31,856 nt of DNA from Trileptium ribeirensis (taxonomy: Eukaryota; Nematoda; Enoplea; Enoplida; Thoracostomopsidae), in NCBI GenBank assembly GCA_030248225.1, contig JASANE010003888.1, forward strand, positions 1 through 31,856, given 5' to 3'. A program made the position numbers and the translations under genes. This document shows, in pieces, positions 9,389-19,906 of this stretch; the stretch's first letter is position 1; each line of letters begins with the position of its first letter. The notes under the pieces are model-generated. The model was not told the origin of the DNA. It ran no database searches and saw only the letters and a program-made list of their open reading frames with translations.

Positions 9389-10331
9389 ATGCCTGGAGGT
9401 AGACCTTCCAACACTCGTTACACCAATATTTCGCCTGATCAAATCATTCCCCGTCAAAATATACAACATCTTACCATTAAATATAACACCATTGTACGCT
9501 GAAGAATAGACTATGACCAAACACTATTCCTACTAACAGAACTGAGGCTAATTGCTAATACTAAGACGTGTGTCTGCGGCCAACCCTGCCATCTAGCTCC
9601 CCACAATGATGTCGTATGACACGATAACCATGTGTGGCGTTGCAGTGACTACAAAAACTGCAAACACAAATATTCAATACGTCATAATTCATTTTTTCCG
9701 CCCCCCCCCAAACCTTTTAAAAAAAAAAACCCAATAACTGTACCAAGAGAATATGACCAGGCAAATTTATAATTAAAGAACTGGAAATTGGAACACGAAG
9801 ACGCCAAAAATTGGTACAACTACCCCGGGACACCATACAGCCCCGTCCCCCCACATTTAATACTTGGCGACCATAACATCAATGTCGAGATGGACAATCC
9901 ATGTTCTTTCGTCAAAAATACCATCGCGGCCAGCCACGGCGCAAACACAGCTTTCCTGGGCATGGTTGAACGGCAATCCAAAAATGATTTCTGTTTCCAA
10001 TACCAAACCGCACAATTCAAACAATAATGCCACTCATCATACAGCACGTCCACTACGGCACCAGGATACTCACCGATAGCTTCACAACATACATCCACGG
10101 CATGCGCAACTTGTTTCAGCCGTCCCCCTACAACCACACTTTGGTAAATCACAAAACCGCGAATTCCTTAACCATCAAGACCCAACCACCCACACTCAGA
10201 ACATCGACGGTCTTTGGGGCCGCATCAAACATTTTTTTCGTCAACGTGCTGGCATCACCGCCGAACTGTTCCCTCGCTATCTGTACGAATACATGTGGTG
10301 TCAGCAATTCCGTTACAACGTACAAGTGTAA
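9389..10331 (+). pseudogene. ISXO2-like / Merlin-type DDE transposase, broken
   Basis: A decayed transposase of the family seen in bacterial IS1595/IS1016 and eukaryotic Merlin elements. Fragments read in order. From ATG 9389, a short head leads to a zinc ribbon (Cys codons at 9569, 9575, 9587, then HVWRC and YSIRHNSFF), with TGA stops at 9500 and 9617. A poly-C/poly-A tract near 9700 breaks the frame. From about 9785 a second frame gives KNWYNY and VEMD with the first catalytic Asp at 9893. From about 10027 a third frame gives ILTDSF with the second Asp at 10075. From about 10185 a fourth frame gives THTQNIDGLWGRIKHFFRQR and ends at TAA 10331. The family normally has Glu where this copy has Asp (10206). 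Several frameshifts and stops make it inactive. Confidence 0.75.
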
Positions 10332-10930
10332 CAGCCCGAAATTTTAGGGATTTTAACAGGATATAAAAGAAGGAGAAAATGGCAAAACGTTATGGGACGG
10401 GCGATCGGATACCGGTGGAGCGTGACCTGAGTACTATGTTGTATATTATCATTCATTGTTGTCATAAAAATAAAATGTATCATGGATGTAATTTGCCATA
10501 TCGCCATGCTCCACCCGCCCGAGGTGCACGGGATGATTTTGGCACCACAATGGATTAATCGGACTCTCGACTTGTGGTATCTGGTCGGCCCAAAACGAAT
10601 TTAAGCATGTAAAATTTATTGATGCGATAATATGTGATGTATTGGAAAAATGGCGGCGCACTCGGATCGACCGGGACAAGGAGGCGGAACGTTCATGCTT
10701 CTGTTTCGGTTTCGCTGATTCGGCGCCCTTAGGGCGATCCCGGTGCGTACGCCTAACATTGTTATAATCGATGCGTGTATAAAAGATTGGAATATTGCAA
10801 AAAGGCATTTGCTGCTGCGTGTCAGGAATTAAAACTTTCAGAGTTCAACTGAAACTCAATTTTCTATAGGTATTTTTAAAGGCAAAATTTTATAGTTTTT
10901 CGGCACTCCACGCGAAATAGGATTATTACA
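10327..10930 (+). repeat. LTR-like segment, weak
   Basis: It begins TGTAACAGCCC and ends ATTATTACA, so the edges form a TGTAA/TTACA inverted pair. Inside are TATAAAAG (10778-10785) and, 45 bases on, ATTAAA, an order like U3-R-U5. Against it: the start overlaps the transposase stop codon, the flanking five-mers ACAAG and GTATT do not match, no second copy lies in the window, and no TGG primer site follows. It may simply be the 3' untranslated part of the transposon. Confidence 0.22.
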
Positions 10931-11215
10931 GTATTATTAGGGCCCCTTAAGGCTTCAAAATCTCGCGTTCGGGTCAGCCCGCTCCGTACCCCTGAATTCT
11001 TAGGGACCCCTAAGTAGGCGTTTAAACACCCAGTTTTCAAAAACTTAAATCTCAATCAAAACAACCAAAACTCCCCGATTTTTTGATCTCAACACCTCCA
11101 CAGGGTCTCGCCCTAACCATTTCATCGAAAACCGGGGCCACCTAACTTAACCGGTCCGAGCAGGACCCTGATAACCCACTCGGGACACCCCAATTTTCTG
11201 TTTTTAGCTCACAAA

Positions 11216-11335
11216 ATGGCCTCTAACAGGCCTACCATCAGTCCTACGCTTAAAATTCTAGTTTTATCAGTAGGCGACCAGCCAGGGCATGAACCTGGTC
11301 CCGCCCCCGGCCGCCTACTGTTTTCCGTTAGTTAG
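11216..11335 (+). other. 39-codon frame with a 2A-like tail, weak
   Basis: ATG in a good context (ACAAAATGG) opens a 39-residue frame containing LSVGDQPGHEPGP. This recalls the GDxxxNPGP end of 2A peptides found at the N-termini of some non-LTR retrotransposon proteins. The spacing is one residue longer and the key Asn is Glu, so activity is unlikely. It overlaps the 11268-11320 hairpin, which may itself explain the composition. Confidence 0.15.
11268..11320 (+). other. nested hairpin
   Basis: CAGTAGGCG (11268-11276) pairs with CGCCTACTG (11312-11320), and inside it GACCAG (11276-11281) with CTGGTC (11295-11300). The arm word GTAGGCG also occurs near 11012, 11515 and 13874, so it may be a repeat-family motif. 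Confidence 0.5.
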
Positions 11336-12397
11336 CAATTATTAAAAATATGTTCGTATCTTGATACAAATTCGGCGCTCTGAGCGTTCGTGTATTTTTC
11401 TGCTTAAATTTTGCCTCGCCGGCCAGCGCGAGGTTTATGCCGTTTTGGCATCTGTCGGCCACTGCACCACGGGCTTGTTGTTGTCGGCATCTCTGTACAT
11501 AGTTGTTATATGTAGGCGACTGTATAAGCTGTGGGTCACTGTCTAATATTTTGCTGGGTATGTTTGGAGAGTGCAGCTTCTCTTGCATTTTATTTTGTTG
11601 TGTTTTGTTTGCAGTGTACGTCTGAGCGGTCTTTTTCAAAAATTTGAAATTTTGCTACATAGCACCCATCTAAGGGCAAAATTGGTCAAGGAGAAAGGGG
11701 GGGCAAGCTCAAAGTATAAAAAGGAAAGACCCAATGCAGCGTTGGGACCAGTCGAGAGATGCCGCTCTAAAGGCGGCAGTTTTCTTTTTTTTGTGCAGGC
11801 GGTTGTCGCCTTTTGTTTGAGGTTTTCAAAATTTTGTTTTTCGTTTTTGGTTTCTTTTCATTGACCAGGGGTGGCTCCCACCGTGTAGAAGCGGGACGGA
11901 GTTGCCCCTGGCGAGTTTTCTAGCCTTCAAAATTGATTAGCAGGGGTCGCCCTTGCGGGTGCTGGTGCGTCCGACGGATGCCCCGCACACCCGTAAGTGC
12001 GGTCCCGACGCAGTTGAGAAACGCGCACGCCAGAAAAATGTTACGAAATTTTAAAATCTCGACTGGTTCCCCGCTCGCCGGGTCGCAAAATGTTTAGCTC
12101 TAGACCCGGGGGGCGAAAATTTCTGTTTTAGTGATGTGAATAGCAATAGGGTAGGGAATAAGGAGCACACGCTGGGAAGGAGGAAGGACACATGGACACG
12201 GGAGGGGTAAGGTGTTTGAAGTAAGGTTTGATGCAGAAAACCAGTAGCGTGTTGACCCGGAGGCAGCCGCTAAGGCAGATTAGAATTGAGCATAAGTATA
12301 AATCGTCGCTAGGCCACTCCGTCAAAATTACGAGCATTTGGCCCCTGAGCGTTTTGCTTGATAGTTCACCGTCGAGTCGTTTCGAAACCAGTCTTCC

Positions 12398-13320
12398 AGG
12401 CCGTTTAGACACGGTAGAAGACTTTCAAACTTTACATTAAACAGTTTGAGCCCCGCCGCAAATAGGCACCATAAAACATTTCCGAAATTTTTCAAACGAC
12501 CTTCAAAAGACAATGGAGCCTCTTTCGACTAGTGCTCCATCCGCGCTCGCTTTCGAATCAGTAGTTTGAGACGAGTTTAAGCTATAGGAAAATCAAGAAG
12601 GATAACTTCAGGTCGCACGACTTAAAGACCCAGTTATTGGGGAAGCGGAGCGAGCGGTCCGCTCAGGTCATTTACACGCGAGGAGCATTTCCAACAAATT
12701 AAGAACGGAACCCCTGACGCTAGCCCCAGAAACTCGAGCTTATACTCTGAGATTTGTTTTCTCTGCGATGCAAATTCAATCATCTAACCCGAAAAATTCA
12801 GACGGGTCTCAGGCTGTTTAGACACGGTAGAGCACGTCGTCACGCATTTTTAATAATGGAATAACTATCGATGGGTCGATGCGGCTGCTCCATAGGGAGT
12901 GACGTATCAGGACCTTTCGTGCGTTATTTTCCCCCACTTTTCACGGTTTTGGCAAATCTACTATTTTAACCATGCAGGGGTATCCGAAGTATTTTACAAC
13001 TTAAAATCACCACTGCTTTCGTTTGGTTCTCAAACTAAACATTTCGCTGAGGGCGCGGCAGCACGCCCCCTATTCATGCTTGCAAATGACTGCGGACCTC
13101 CACTCGAATCGAAGGCACTCGGAGGAGTGAAGGACCCAAACCAGGAAACGAGACGGAGCCCGCTGCAACGTATAACTTAGTCAAACTATAGGAAAATTCT
13201 GGTGCTCGCACCCGTTAGTCGACCGACGGCCCTGAGAAGGACACAAAGCAATTGTTTTCCCAAACTTTTCTGTGAAGGAAATTTATTGGCGCGGGCCCAT
13301 AAACCGTTTAGACACGGTGG
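12398..13320 (+). repeat. three spaced copies of CYGTTTAGACACGGT
   Basis: Copies start at 12401, 12814 and 13304, spaced 413 and 490 bases. The first two also share CAGG/AGGC before and AGA after. The sequence between them is too diverged to align by eye, apart from patches such as CTATAGGAAAAT. They may be remains of a longer tandem unit or a functional site. Confidence 0.45.
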
Positions 13321-13764
13321 GTTTCAATATAGCGCCATGTTTTCATGTCGTATCATCAATTCGAAAATCTTTGCAAGGCAAAAAAAAACTCGGTGGACGC
13401 GGCAGCGCCTTCCCTTTCGACAATGACCCGCAATTCCAGCCCGACCCAGACGTAAGCAGATTTCTGATCATAAACTTTCGCTGTGAGTAGCTTGCAGCTG
13501 GCGTCCGGACTCGGTATAGCACTCATCACGTGCATGAAACGCGGAGTAAAGAAGGCAAGACAGGGTCTGGTAGTCCAGTGTGTTTTCACCGGCGAGGTCA
13601 ATAAACGGTCAGCCAGGAAAGTTCATTTCTGCGTCCTGTCAGGCGGATAAGGCAGTCCACAGGGTATAAAACGTAAGCGCAAGCTGAATTAAATTTTTTA
13701 CACTATTCCCTCATGGGGCAGATCAGAATTCACATCACCAGTAATCCCATAAAAGTACCTGATG

Positions 13765-13784
13765 GGGTGCCCTGCGAGGCACCC
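13765..13784 (+). other. 7-bp stem, 6-base loop hairpin
   Basis: GGGTGCC (13765-13771) and GGCACCC (13778-13784) pair perfectly around CTGCGA. No T run follows, so a terminator role is not suggested. Confidence 0.45.
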
Positions 13785-14650
13785 GTATGTTTTGTTGTAT
13801 ATAGCTTATGTTGTTATGCAAATGTATTACGGTGCAATTACCTAAATAAAATGTTGGAGTGTGAAGTTCATAGTAGGCGATATGTTTTAAACTAGCGATC
13901 AAACTATGTTCCAAAGTAAAAGCCAGAGGTGATCCTTAAGGCTAGAATACAACTCATGGGACTTCGATTGTGACTAGGTCACATAAGCTCTTCTAAGTCG
14001 GTGAGAAAATTTCACGACCCGGTAAGGCAGCGCCGCAGTGGCGCGCGGCCAAGTCAATGTCAGATTTAGGTTCGAAAGTTGGAGGCAAACCTACCCAATT
14101 GTTGCCTCATTTTCGTTGCAAACATTCACACAAGATAAGGGCCCTGGTATCAGACTCCAGGTGTTCCCTTTAGATATCAGGCGGACAGGAAATCTTTTAC
14201 TAAACCAACCACACTTTTCATCGGATCTAGGTATACGTGCGGCTGATAAAAACCCCAGGATATTCGTCACCATCAAGCGCCAAGGATTTAAATAGAATTG
14301 AGGGAAAGGCGAGTCAGCCTTATTACCTGTGAGCAGGCTTAGGGGTTGACTTTCCCTCGGGGACCTTCGTACCACTAGATACGTGGGCCAAAATAGGGGC
14401 CAGGCCGAACACCCTGGTTAACCCGCCGGCAGCCTGCTAAGCTAAGCGGTTCCCTTATATCATCGCATAGATCACCGGGGAGTCGTCGAAGCCGGGGTTG
14501 TCCGGGCACCACACTGAGAAAAATGGTGGTGCAGCTGGGATCCCTTAGGGCCAGAACTGGTCCTAGTACACAAGGAGCGTTCTTTGATCAGTTATTCGAC
14601 ATGTATCCCTTCTAAGGTAAGCGAATCACATTTTTCTACTACTTATTTAA

Positions 14651-15245
14651 TTCTGACATCTATACTTATTTAATTCTGACGTCTATATCCGCCACCAATG
14701 ACGGCAAATTTTGTAACTATCTTGTATTTGAGAAAATTAACACTGCAGTTACATTTTCCAGCATACTATGTCATTAACTAACAGCGCAATGTTTTTTTCA
14801 CAAAGCCTGTCATTTTTTATATAATATATGAAAAAATTGGCAAAATCGGTCAATTCGTGCGTGAGATATGTTCAAAAATGTAATAATTTCCATTTTTCCC
14901 ACAATTACTTTTTCTCGACCCTTTAATTTTACGGGTTCACAGTGAATCCCACAGCCATCCGAGAGCTTCGGGACCTACCATTCCAAAGAGCCTAAAAAAT
15001 AGGTGTATGTGGTAGTGCGGTTGAGAATTTTAAGCGCAGCTTTAGGCGTTTTAATGCCAAAAATGCAAGTTATTGCCCATTTTGAATCCACCAAAAATTC
15101 AACAGTAATGATAAAGCATCTGATGTGTAGCTGAAAAGGGGCAACCCTGATTTCGAAGCTATCGGTTTTGGGGGTATGAGATGATTGGGGGTCCAGAGAC
15201 TATGGGGGCATAGCTGAAAAGATGGTGAGCCCCTTCCACGAATCC
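14651..15245. other. AT-rich segment inside the inverted repeat pair
   Basis: No gene seen. It contains TAGCTGAAAAG twice (near 15128 and 15209) and tandem ACTTATTTAATTCTGAC words near 14640-14680. It becomes G-rich towards the right inverted repeat. Confidence 0.3.
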
Positions 15246-15260
15246 CCCCCAACCGAAGGA
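15246..15260 (-). repeat. right member of the 15-bp inverted repeat pair
   Basis: Exact reverse complement of 8818-8832. The inner sequences beyond 15 bp do not obviously continue the match. Confidence 0.45.
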
Positions 15261-15261
15261 C

Positions 15262-15500
15262 GGCCTAAAAATAATTTATTATACTATTTTATTGCAAAGA
15301 TATAGTCTCCTAATTTCGCCTTACTTTTGGATATGTTCCAGTCAAAGGTATACGATGCCGGCGATGTGGAAACAATTTCCATTTTTTATTTATGAATAGT
15401 TATATCATTTGGCAGCCAGTGACTTGTTTATTACATAGCTAGGTACCAATATTTGAATTTCAGATTTTCAACGTTTTTAAAATAAAGCCAAAATTTTACG
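15262..15500 (+). repeat. dispersed copy of a repeat also found at 18.6-19.26 kb
   Basis: It shares the order TATTGCAAAGATATAG, TACTTTTGGATATGTCC-like, GACG/GATGCCG, then TTTATGAATAGTTATATCA and GGCAGCC with the tandem units at 18605-19260. It is diverged and has no coding signal. Confidence 0.45.
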
Positions 15501-15635
15501 ATAGTTTGTATATTCGCCGAACGAGGAACCTACTATTGCTGCCGATATTATTACGAATAATTCATCAAATGTGTACCTGCTGTAATCAGAATTAACTTCT
15601 ATTCATGCTTAGAAAAATATATGATAAATGTTTAG

Positions 15636-15899
15636 GTTTTTCGCATTAATCCTAATGAAGCATTGCCATTGACACCTTATGCTAACAGTCATAAAGAACT
15701 AAAAATATCGAAAATTACAACTAAACATTTCGACGTCGCTACGGTCGTATTCACTGAAATGATTAAAATCACTCCGTATTTACAGTCTGCGCCAATTCTC
15801 AAATCCAACTTCGGACACCTTGCCATGGTTATCATTTCCGCGGATCATATTCAAACCATTATCAATGTTTGGGACGAACTCTTTCTAGAAAGTAAATAA
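15636..15899 (+). CDS. candidate terminal exon, unknown protein
   Basis: An AG acceptor (AAATGTTTAG) opens 87 sense codons and a TAA stop, with AATAAA (15895-15900) overlapping the stop. The reading frame has coding-like third positions. It includes KISKITTKHFDVATVVFTEM and ends in VWDELFLESK. I recognise no family. The acceptor tract is modest and no upstream exon was found, so it may be a chance open frame. Confidence 0.22.
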   Translation, partial: VFRINPNEALPLTPYANSHKELKISKITTKHFDVATVVFTEMIKITPYLQSAPILKSNFGHLAMVIISADHIQTIINVWDELFLESK

Positions 15900-15900
15900 A

Positions 15901-16620
15901 TACAGATAGGTCTTGATAAATTGGGCCGAATTAGAAATCAGCTGTATCATGTTATTTATGCCGCCTATGTATTTACTATGGGAAAGTAGAAACACCGTTG
16001 AATTAACGGTTAAAGTTTGCACGAGACTCAAAATGCTTATGCTGAACGTTTAGCAATATCATACTCAAATGTTAATAGCAAGCATAATTAAACTCTTATG
16101 TAATATTAAGCATCAAATTTTGCTTAAAAGTTTGCAATAAGCACTAGGTTTTATAGAGCTATTCTAAATATATTAAGCATGCACACTTATTTCAAATCTA
16201 CACTTACTTTCTTCGGAATATTCATTGTCGAATTCTTTTAATTTTATTTTATTGCACGCTTCTGAGAACAATATAATTTTTTGAATATATATATATTTGG
16301 AATCATTGGAGCATTTAGAATCATATTTGCAATTTTTTGAATCTGCAGTCATTATGAAAGTTGATACTTTATTTAAACACAAGCTTCGACCCTTTTTATC
16401 ACAATAATATAGCCCTAGAATTACTATTTTGTCTAATTTGTCGATACAGAAAAACTGGTATATAAAGGAAAATGTGGTAGAAAAAAGAAATTTTCTATTT
16501 TAAATATTCAAATATGAAAAAATAATACGTAAATAATCTTAGTAATAAAAATTGAGGAAAACACAACTGCTTATGCAGCACATAAAACTAGTAACTCTAT
16601 CGAGATTGCAGAGCGTAGGG
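15901..16620. repeat. AT-rich DNA with a second AAGC-type repeat copy
   Basis: The stretch 15950-16185 shares AAAGTTTGCAATAAGC and CTAAATATATTAAGC with 8330-8430. The rest has A/T runs and no gene. Confidence 0.35.
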
Positions 16621-16630
16621 TAGCATATAA

Positions 16631-17278
16631 GTTTCCCATGCACGAAAACCTCCGAGTGCAACAAGCTATCAGCCTCCTAGGACGTCACAATAAAATTGGA
16701 AATTTTGGGTCGACAAGCCATGGGGGCGCCATGCCCTATACCTCAAACCCCATAACTCCAGGACCGAAGCCTTAATTGAAAAAAGGCATCGGTATTTACC
16801 ATTTTACCATGAAATAAAACCAACTAAGGAAAAGAATTAGAAAGTTTAGAAAAAAATAACAGCTTCCGTGAAGGGTACTAAAATGGGGTAAAGACCCTCA
16901 TTTTGACCTCTAACCCGAACCATGGAGGCACTTTTCCTTCGTACCCATGGATGCATGAGTCATATAGCAAAACCAACACCAGCAATGAGTTTCCCATGCC
17001 AAAAACCCGCTCGTAAAACTTTTCAGCCGCCCAGGACGTCAGAGCAAATTTTCGAATTTTGGGTCAAGGAACCATGGGGCGCCGTACCTAATAACTCCAG
17101 AACCGAAGCCTTAATGGAAAAACAATAAATGAGGCATCAGCATTTACCATTTTACTATGAAATAAAGCAACCAGAGAAAAAATTGTAAGTTAAGATAAAA
17201 ATGAGCTTGCTTCCGTTAAGGGTACTAAAGGATAAAATGGGGTCAAAAGCCTACATTTTAACCTCTGACCCCGAAGCC
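16631..17278 (+). repeat. diverged direct repeat, two units, period about 358
   Basis: Unit one (16631 to about 16920) and unit two (16989 to about 17278) share, in order, GTTTCCCATGC, GGACGTCA, AATTTTGGGTC, ACCGAAGCCTTAAT, GGCATC, TTTACCATTTTAC, GAAATAAA, AAGGGTACTAAA and ACCTCT. Short frames such as 16922-17128 fall inside it and look incidental. Confidence 0.6.
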
Positions 17279-17994
17279 AGACCTCAAATCCATCCAATAT
17301 GCCGGTTCGAATTCGCCCCAGACCATGAAAATCGGTTAAAGTCGTTCCCAGTTACAGCCGATCAGACACACTGACGGAATTTCTAAGATTTCACTCCTGC
17401 GACACACAATCTCCACTACGTTATCGTAAAGTTGGAAATTTTGTTCGCAATTTCACTGTTTTAGACGTCCAAAATTCGAACTTTAATATTTATAATTTTT
17501 GGCGCAGCGTCAAATATTTTATTGCCAAATTTTCATGACTATAATGATCAATGCTAAATCACAACCATATTTTTCGTTTTCATAGTCGGGAGGAATTCCA
17601 CCTATAAATCCGCAACGATGTATTTCATGAATTATAGTAATTGTTTGAAATGTACTGGACGGATACATCATTTAATGACATGGATTGAGGCATTTCCTTT
17701 ATCAAATTTAGTTTAAAATCTTAAAACTATTTAGCAAACGTAAACAAACATAAATACATCTGCTGGATGAGAATTCATGGAACGAACGAGCAGAATAATT
17801 ACATGGAATCCGTTCAGGAATGCCAGGAAAAATGCTACATATATTCTTCAAACCCGCAAAAATATTAAGTGTTATCCACATCCAGACCAGTTACAGTGGT
17901 TCCTGATTTTCGGTCTTAAACCTATCGTATAATAGTATGACTGGACAATTGTCGGCAGCCCATGATGTCTCATTGATGATCCTTGTCAACGTTG
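17279..17994. other. no recognisable gene
   Basis: GGTTCGAATTC at 17303 resembles a Pol III B box, but no A box is seen before it. The remainder is unassigned AT-rich DNA. Confidence 0.2.
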
Positions 17995-18225
17995 TTAGAT
18001 CATATAGTCAAATTCAGGCATCGCGCACTGACTAATTCTAAATTTAATACAAGATTCGTTAGTTTCCAAATGCAGTCGATAAGTTTCACTTTCGTAGTTG
18101 TAACTCCGTAGTTGACAGCGTGAGTTTGTAGATTTCACGCATTCTGAATAGCAATCACACATGTCTCGGTCGGGAATAAGGCGATATTGTTCTAGGACAT
18201 AAGCGTTCGCAGCATCTCGGCCCAA
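17995..18225 (-). pseudogene. PAN/apple-domain-like exon or remnant
   Basis: The minus strand reads VLEQYRLIPDRDMCDCYSEC, then VKSTNSRC, LRSYNY and LHLE. The order (hydrophobic start, CxxxC, about eight residues, C, then RSYNY) resembles PAN/apple domains of extracellular animal proteins. Oddities: a Tyr stands where the domain usually has its late Cys, two extra residues follow the third Cys, and the frame meets TGA just upstream with no good in-frame acceptor. It may be a decayed exon or a chance match. Confidence 0.3.
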
Positions 18226-18604
18226 TAGTCACCCTGACGTTATAAATATTTGATTTTACCGCAAAGTTAATTTTATAACTGTAGGATATAGCTCAATTTA
18301 TGTGAAAAATATGTTACAAAACGAGTGACATAAGATTTCAAATCTCCAAAAGAACGTTTCAACGGCTTTTATATTTCTAGACTAGCTTACACAGGGTAAA
18401 TTATTCGCAAGGATCATTGGGCCTTTAATGAAACACTAAATTCAAGAAATATATAAAACACAATTTTTATATTATATAAATCCCCAGGTTTCTCCAAAAA
18501 ATAATAATACATGAAATGATCTTTTGTAGCATAAAGGTTTAGCTATGTCTTTTCCTAGTTTTGGCTTTTTCTAAATTTTTTTGTATTAAGCTATCCGATA
18601 TATG
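18226..18604. other. AT-rich DNA, no gene seen
   Basis: No open frame, RNA gene or clear repeat recognised, apart from a GTAGC...TTTTGGCT patch near 18525-18570 that recalls the neighbouring repeat units. Confidence 0.2.
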
Positions 18605-19260
18605 AAAATGAAAGATGACATAATAGTATATTGTAGTGGAGATGTTGTCCCATTTACTAATTTCAGCTATGTCAAGCTAAATATAAAACGCCAGTGGTCT
18701 AAGCGACATTCCATTCTACTGTGAATCATATCATATGGCGGCTACCTTTTGGTATTTCCAGCAACAGTTGGGTCTATGGTATACTAAATTCCAGAAAATC
18801 CGCAAATTTTCTGTCAAACCTTAGTTATATAGAAAAGAAAAATAATACCTATCTATTATTTTGTAGCAAAGATATAGCCTCGTAATTGTGCTTTTTACTA
18901 CTTTTGGTTATGTCCATGCTAAAGCCACGACGCTGACGGTCCAAACAGCATTCGTTTATTTATTTAGGGTTAGTATACTCAGTTACTGTTGGGCTGTTAC
19001 CGCAAAAAATTCGAGAAAATACGCAATTTTTGCATGATATTCACAGCTTTATAGAAATGAATGATAACCTATTATGCTATATTGTAGCAAAGATTATACA
19101 CAAGTTTTGGCTATGTCCAGTAGGACGCCGACTATATAAATGTATTTCCATGACTCGTTTTTCATTCATGAATTATATCACGTGGCGGCTAAACATAAAT
19201 ACACGGTTGGAAATTACATAGCTAGGCTTTAGGTTTTAAAGTTCAATTTTGCTAGCTGGT
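18605..19260 (+). repeat. tandem array of three diverged units of about 210 bp
   Basis: Units are about 18605-18835, 18836-19047 and 19048-19260. Shared marks in order: ATAGTATATTGTAG / TATTTTGTAGCAAAGATA / TATATTGTAGCAAAGATTA; then TATGTC, ACGC, TTCATTC..GAATTATATCA-type and GGCGGCTA. A further copy is at 15262. Confidence 0.5.
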
Positions 19261-19681
19261 TTTTCGAATAATTTAACAAAGTCCATAGACTTACACGTGT
19301 ATATATAGTATTCCAACTCAGACGTCAGTTCTAAATTAGTGAGGTCGGAACTCTGCGTTGCATAAAGTCGCCTCATGCTGAGTTATCTTTTATAATCAGA
19401 GTTCCTGAGTACCATTTTTCTAATCCATTCTGAGCCAAGTCTGAGTTATAATTTAACACAGGGCTAAGTAACTTAGCAGTTTGAGTTAACAGCGTTCTGA
19501 TCCGGTTTAAGACAAGTAAAACGACACAGCCCGACGTGGGTTAAAATCAGGCAAATTTGTGGCCTAACTTTCCCGGTAGTTTAGGAGTTGGACCGACCGA
19601 GGCGCTTAGTATTAATTTGTCCAATAATTTTTGAAAAGCATTTCTTATTTAGTAGATCACATTTTGTTTCTTTTTCAAATA
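19261..19681. other. unassigned intergenic DNA
   Basis: Several CTGAGTT/TGAGTT words occur near 19375-19490. No gene or structured repeat was resolved. Confidence 0.2.
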
Positions 19682-19906
19682 TCAAAGATTAACTTCTAAT
19701 TTTAAGTTGAGAATTTGCGGACCAATACAATCGATATTTGGAAGAACAAACGCGGTAACGTCTTTAGAAACGAATCTTTTGTATCTGCGTTTGCATGCTG
19801 TCAGATTGCTCTGTGGCTGACTGGTTATTACGTTATCGTTCAAAAATTTGTGCTTCTGCAGACAACCCAAAACATCATTTGCTAGGTTTTCGAAAACAAA
19901 AGACAT
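19682..19906 (-). CDS. small open frame of 74 codons, unknown
   Basis: ATG to TGA frame with a mixed, coding-like codon pattern, containing CKRRYKRFVSKDVTAFVLPN. There is no signal peptide, membrane segment or known motif. No support beyond openness; it could be an exon or chance. Confidence 0.15.
   Translation of the reverse strand: MSFVFENLANDVLGCLQKHKFLNDNVITSQPQSNLTACKRRYKRFVSKDVTAFVLPNIDCIGPQILNLKLEVNL

Larger units (their letters stand above)
10931..14650. other. GC-richer block without a recognisable gene
   Basis: About 3.7 kb, clearly richer in G and C than its flanks. It holds hairpins (for example 11268-11320, 11759-11777, 13765-13784, 14506-14532), a TATAAAAAGG at 11715, and three copies of CYGTTTAGACACGGT (12401, 12814, 13304). 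CTATAGGAAAAT occurs at about 12583 and again at about 13188. Open frames are short and overlap on both strands with no known domain. I compared it by eye with rRNA core motifs and found no convincing match. It could be a nested non-coding repeat, spacer-type DNA or a transcribed structured RNA. Confidence 0.4.

Noticed and set aside
9820..10152. 110-codon minus frame
   Set aside because: Antisense shadow of the transposase fragments.
10449..10808. 119-codon minus frame
   Set aside because: No domain, no codon signal, overlaps the LTR-like segment.
14540..14600. CCTAGTACACAAGGAGCG, reminiscent of the large-subunit rRNA TAGTACGAGAGGA region
   Set aside because: Only about 10 of 13 bases match and the neighbouring conserved rRNA segments are absent.
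17803..17878. Plus-strand MESVQECQEKC-type Cys pair near the PAN-like exon
   Set aside because: Opposite strand, very short, stops at once; probably chance.
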